Assembly (NCBI GenBank): GCA_002684755.1
Contig: NYVS01000063.1
Span: forward strand, 26,742 to 32,975
DNA from: Phycisphaerae bacterium
GTDB taxonomy: Bacteria > Planctomycetota > Phycisphaerae > Phycisphaerales > SM1A02
DNA: 6,234 bases
Reading direction: 5' to 3'
The translations under genes were made by a program, and so were the position numbers. How positions within the stretch are numbered: position 1 is the stretch's first letter; every line of letters begins with the position of its first letter. Of the stretch, positions 6,010-6,234 are shown piece by piece. A model generated the notes under the pieces. The model searched no databases. It saw only the letters and a list, made by a program, of their open reading frames with translations, and had not been told where the DNA came from.

Positions 6010-6234
6010 ATGTCCGTCCGTGATTTCCTGCGACATCACTACCGGCACTTCAACGCCGCGACGCTCGTCGACGCCGCGGAGGGCTACTGCGACCACCTCG
6101 CCTCCGACGGCCGCATGATGGTGACGCTCGCCGGTGCGATGAGCACCGCCGAACTCGGCGTGTCCCTCGCCCGCATGATCCGCGAGGACAAGGTGCATGC
6201 GATCTGCTGCACCGGGGCGAACCTCGAAGAGGAC
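6010..6234 (+). CDS. Deoxyhypusine-synthase-like protein, 3' end outside window
   Basis: The first 75 codons are present and the frame is still open at the window end. The start MSVRDFLRHHYRHFNAATLV, then MMVTLAGAMSTAELG (36-50) and ICCTGANLEED (65-75), match the N-terminal part of the deoxyhypusine synthase fold. The TLAGA and TGANLEED segments correspond to the NAD-binding region (TAGGVEED in eukaryotic enzymes). Archaeal and eukaryotic members move an aminobutyl group from spermidine to a lysine of IF5A. Bacteria lack that target, and bacterial homologues are thought to act in polyamine metabolism, for example homospermidine formation. The catalytic lysine lies beyond the window, so activity cannot be judged. 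The ATG at 6010 has GGAG five bases upstream. It follows the HdeD-like gene by 24 bases, probably in one transcript. The family call is strong despite the truncation. Confidence 0.9.
   Translation, partial: MSVRDFLRHHYRHFNAATLVDAAEGYCDHLASDGRMMVTLAGAMSTAELGVSLARMIREDKVHAICCTGANLEED

Noticed and set aside
2985..6011. A 1008-codon open frame on the minus strand spanning several genes
   Set aside because: It is antisense to, or in the wrong frame of, recognisable genes, and it encodes Arg/Gly/Ala-rich low-complexity sequence. High GC content removes stop codons from such shadow frames.

Overview
This is a GC-rich (roughly two thirds G+C by eye), gene-dense bacterial window with seven protein-coding genes, two of them cut by the window edges. 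No rRNA, tRNA, CRISPR array, insertion sequence or phage gene was seen. The organism is probably a Gram-negative environmental bacterium, most plausibly a planctomycete of the Phycisphaerae type. That is an inference from three things: a bacterial deoxyhypusine-synthase-like protein, a secreted-polysaccharidase-type GH26 gene beside transport genes, and weak Shine-Dalgarno use with GTG starts. No marker gene in the window proves it.

Layout. Bases 2-1243 (+) hold the 3' part of a GH26-like glycoside hydrolase (beta-mannanase/beta-glucanase fold). Facing it are two genes on the minus strand, an FtsX/MacB-type ABC permease (1182-2372) and its ATPase (2369-3061), overlapping as GTGA and clearly one operon. 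Starting 13 bases beyond the ATPase start and pointing the other way is a lipoprotein of the ZnuA/TroA metal-binding family (3075-4040, +). It converges with a SAM-dependent methyltransferase that has a THUMP-like C-terminus (4025-5254, -). After a 176-base divergent intergenic region come a six-helix HdeD/DUF308 membrane protein (5431-5985, +) and, 24 bases on, the first 75 codons of a deoxyhypusine-synthase-like enzyme (6010-6234, +).

How they fit together. The ATPase, permease and ZnuA-like lipoprotein look like one functional unit. It combines a mechanotransmission-type (MacB/LolCDE-like) ABC module with a metal-type binding lipoprotein, rather than the usual ZnuB channel permease. This is the most interesting part of the window. 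The lipoprotein keeps the family scaffold and a His-rich loop but lacks the usual His ligands. The permease stops after three membrane helices instead of four. The two transcription units start almost on top of each other. The hydrolase, methyltransferase, HdeD-like protein and deoxyhypusine-synthase-like enzyme have no evident link to this unit. Both convergent gene pairs overlap at their 3' ends (62 and 16 bases), leaving no room for a terminator between them.
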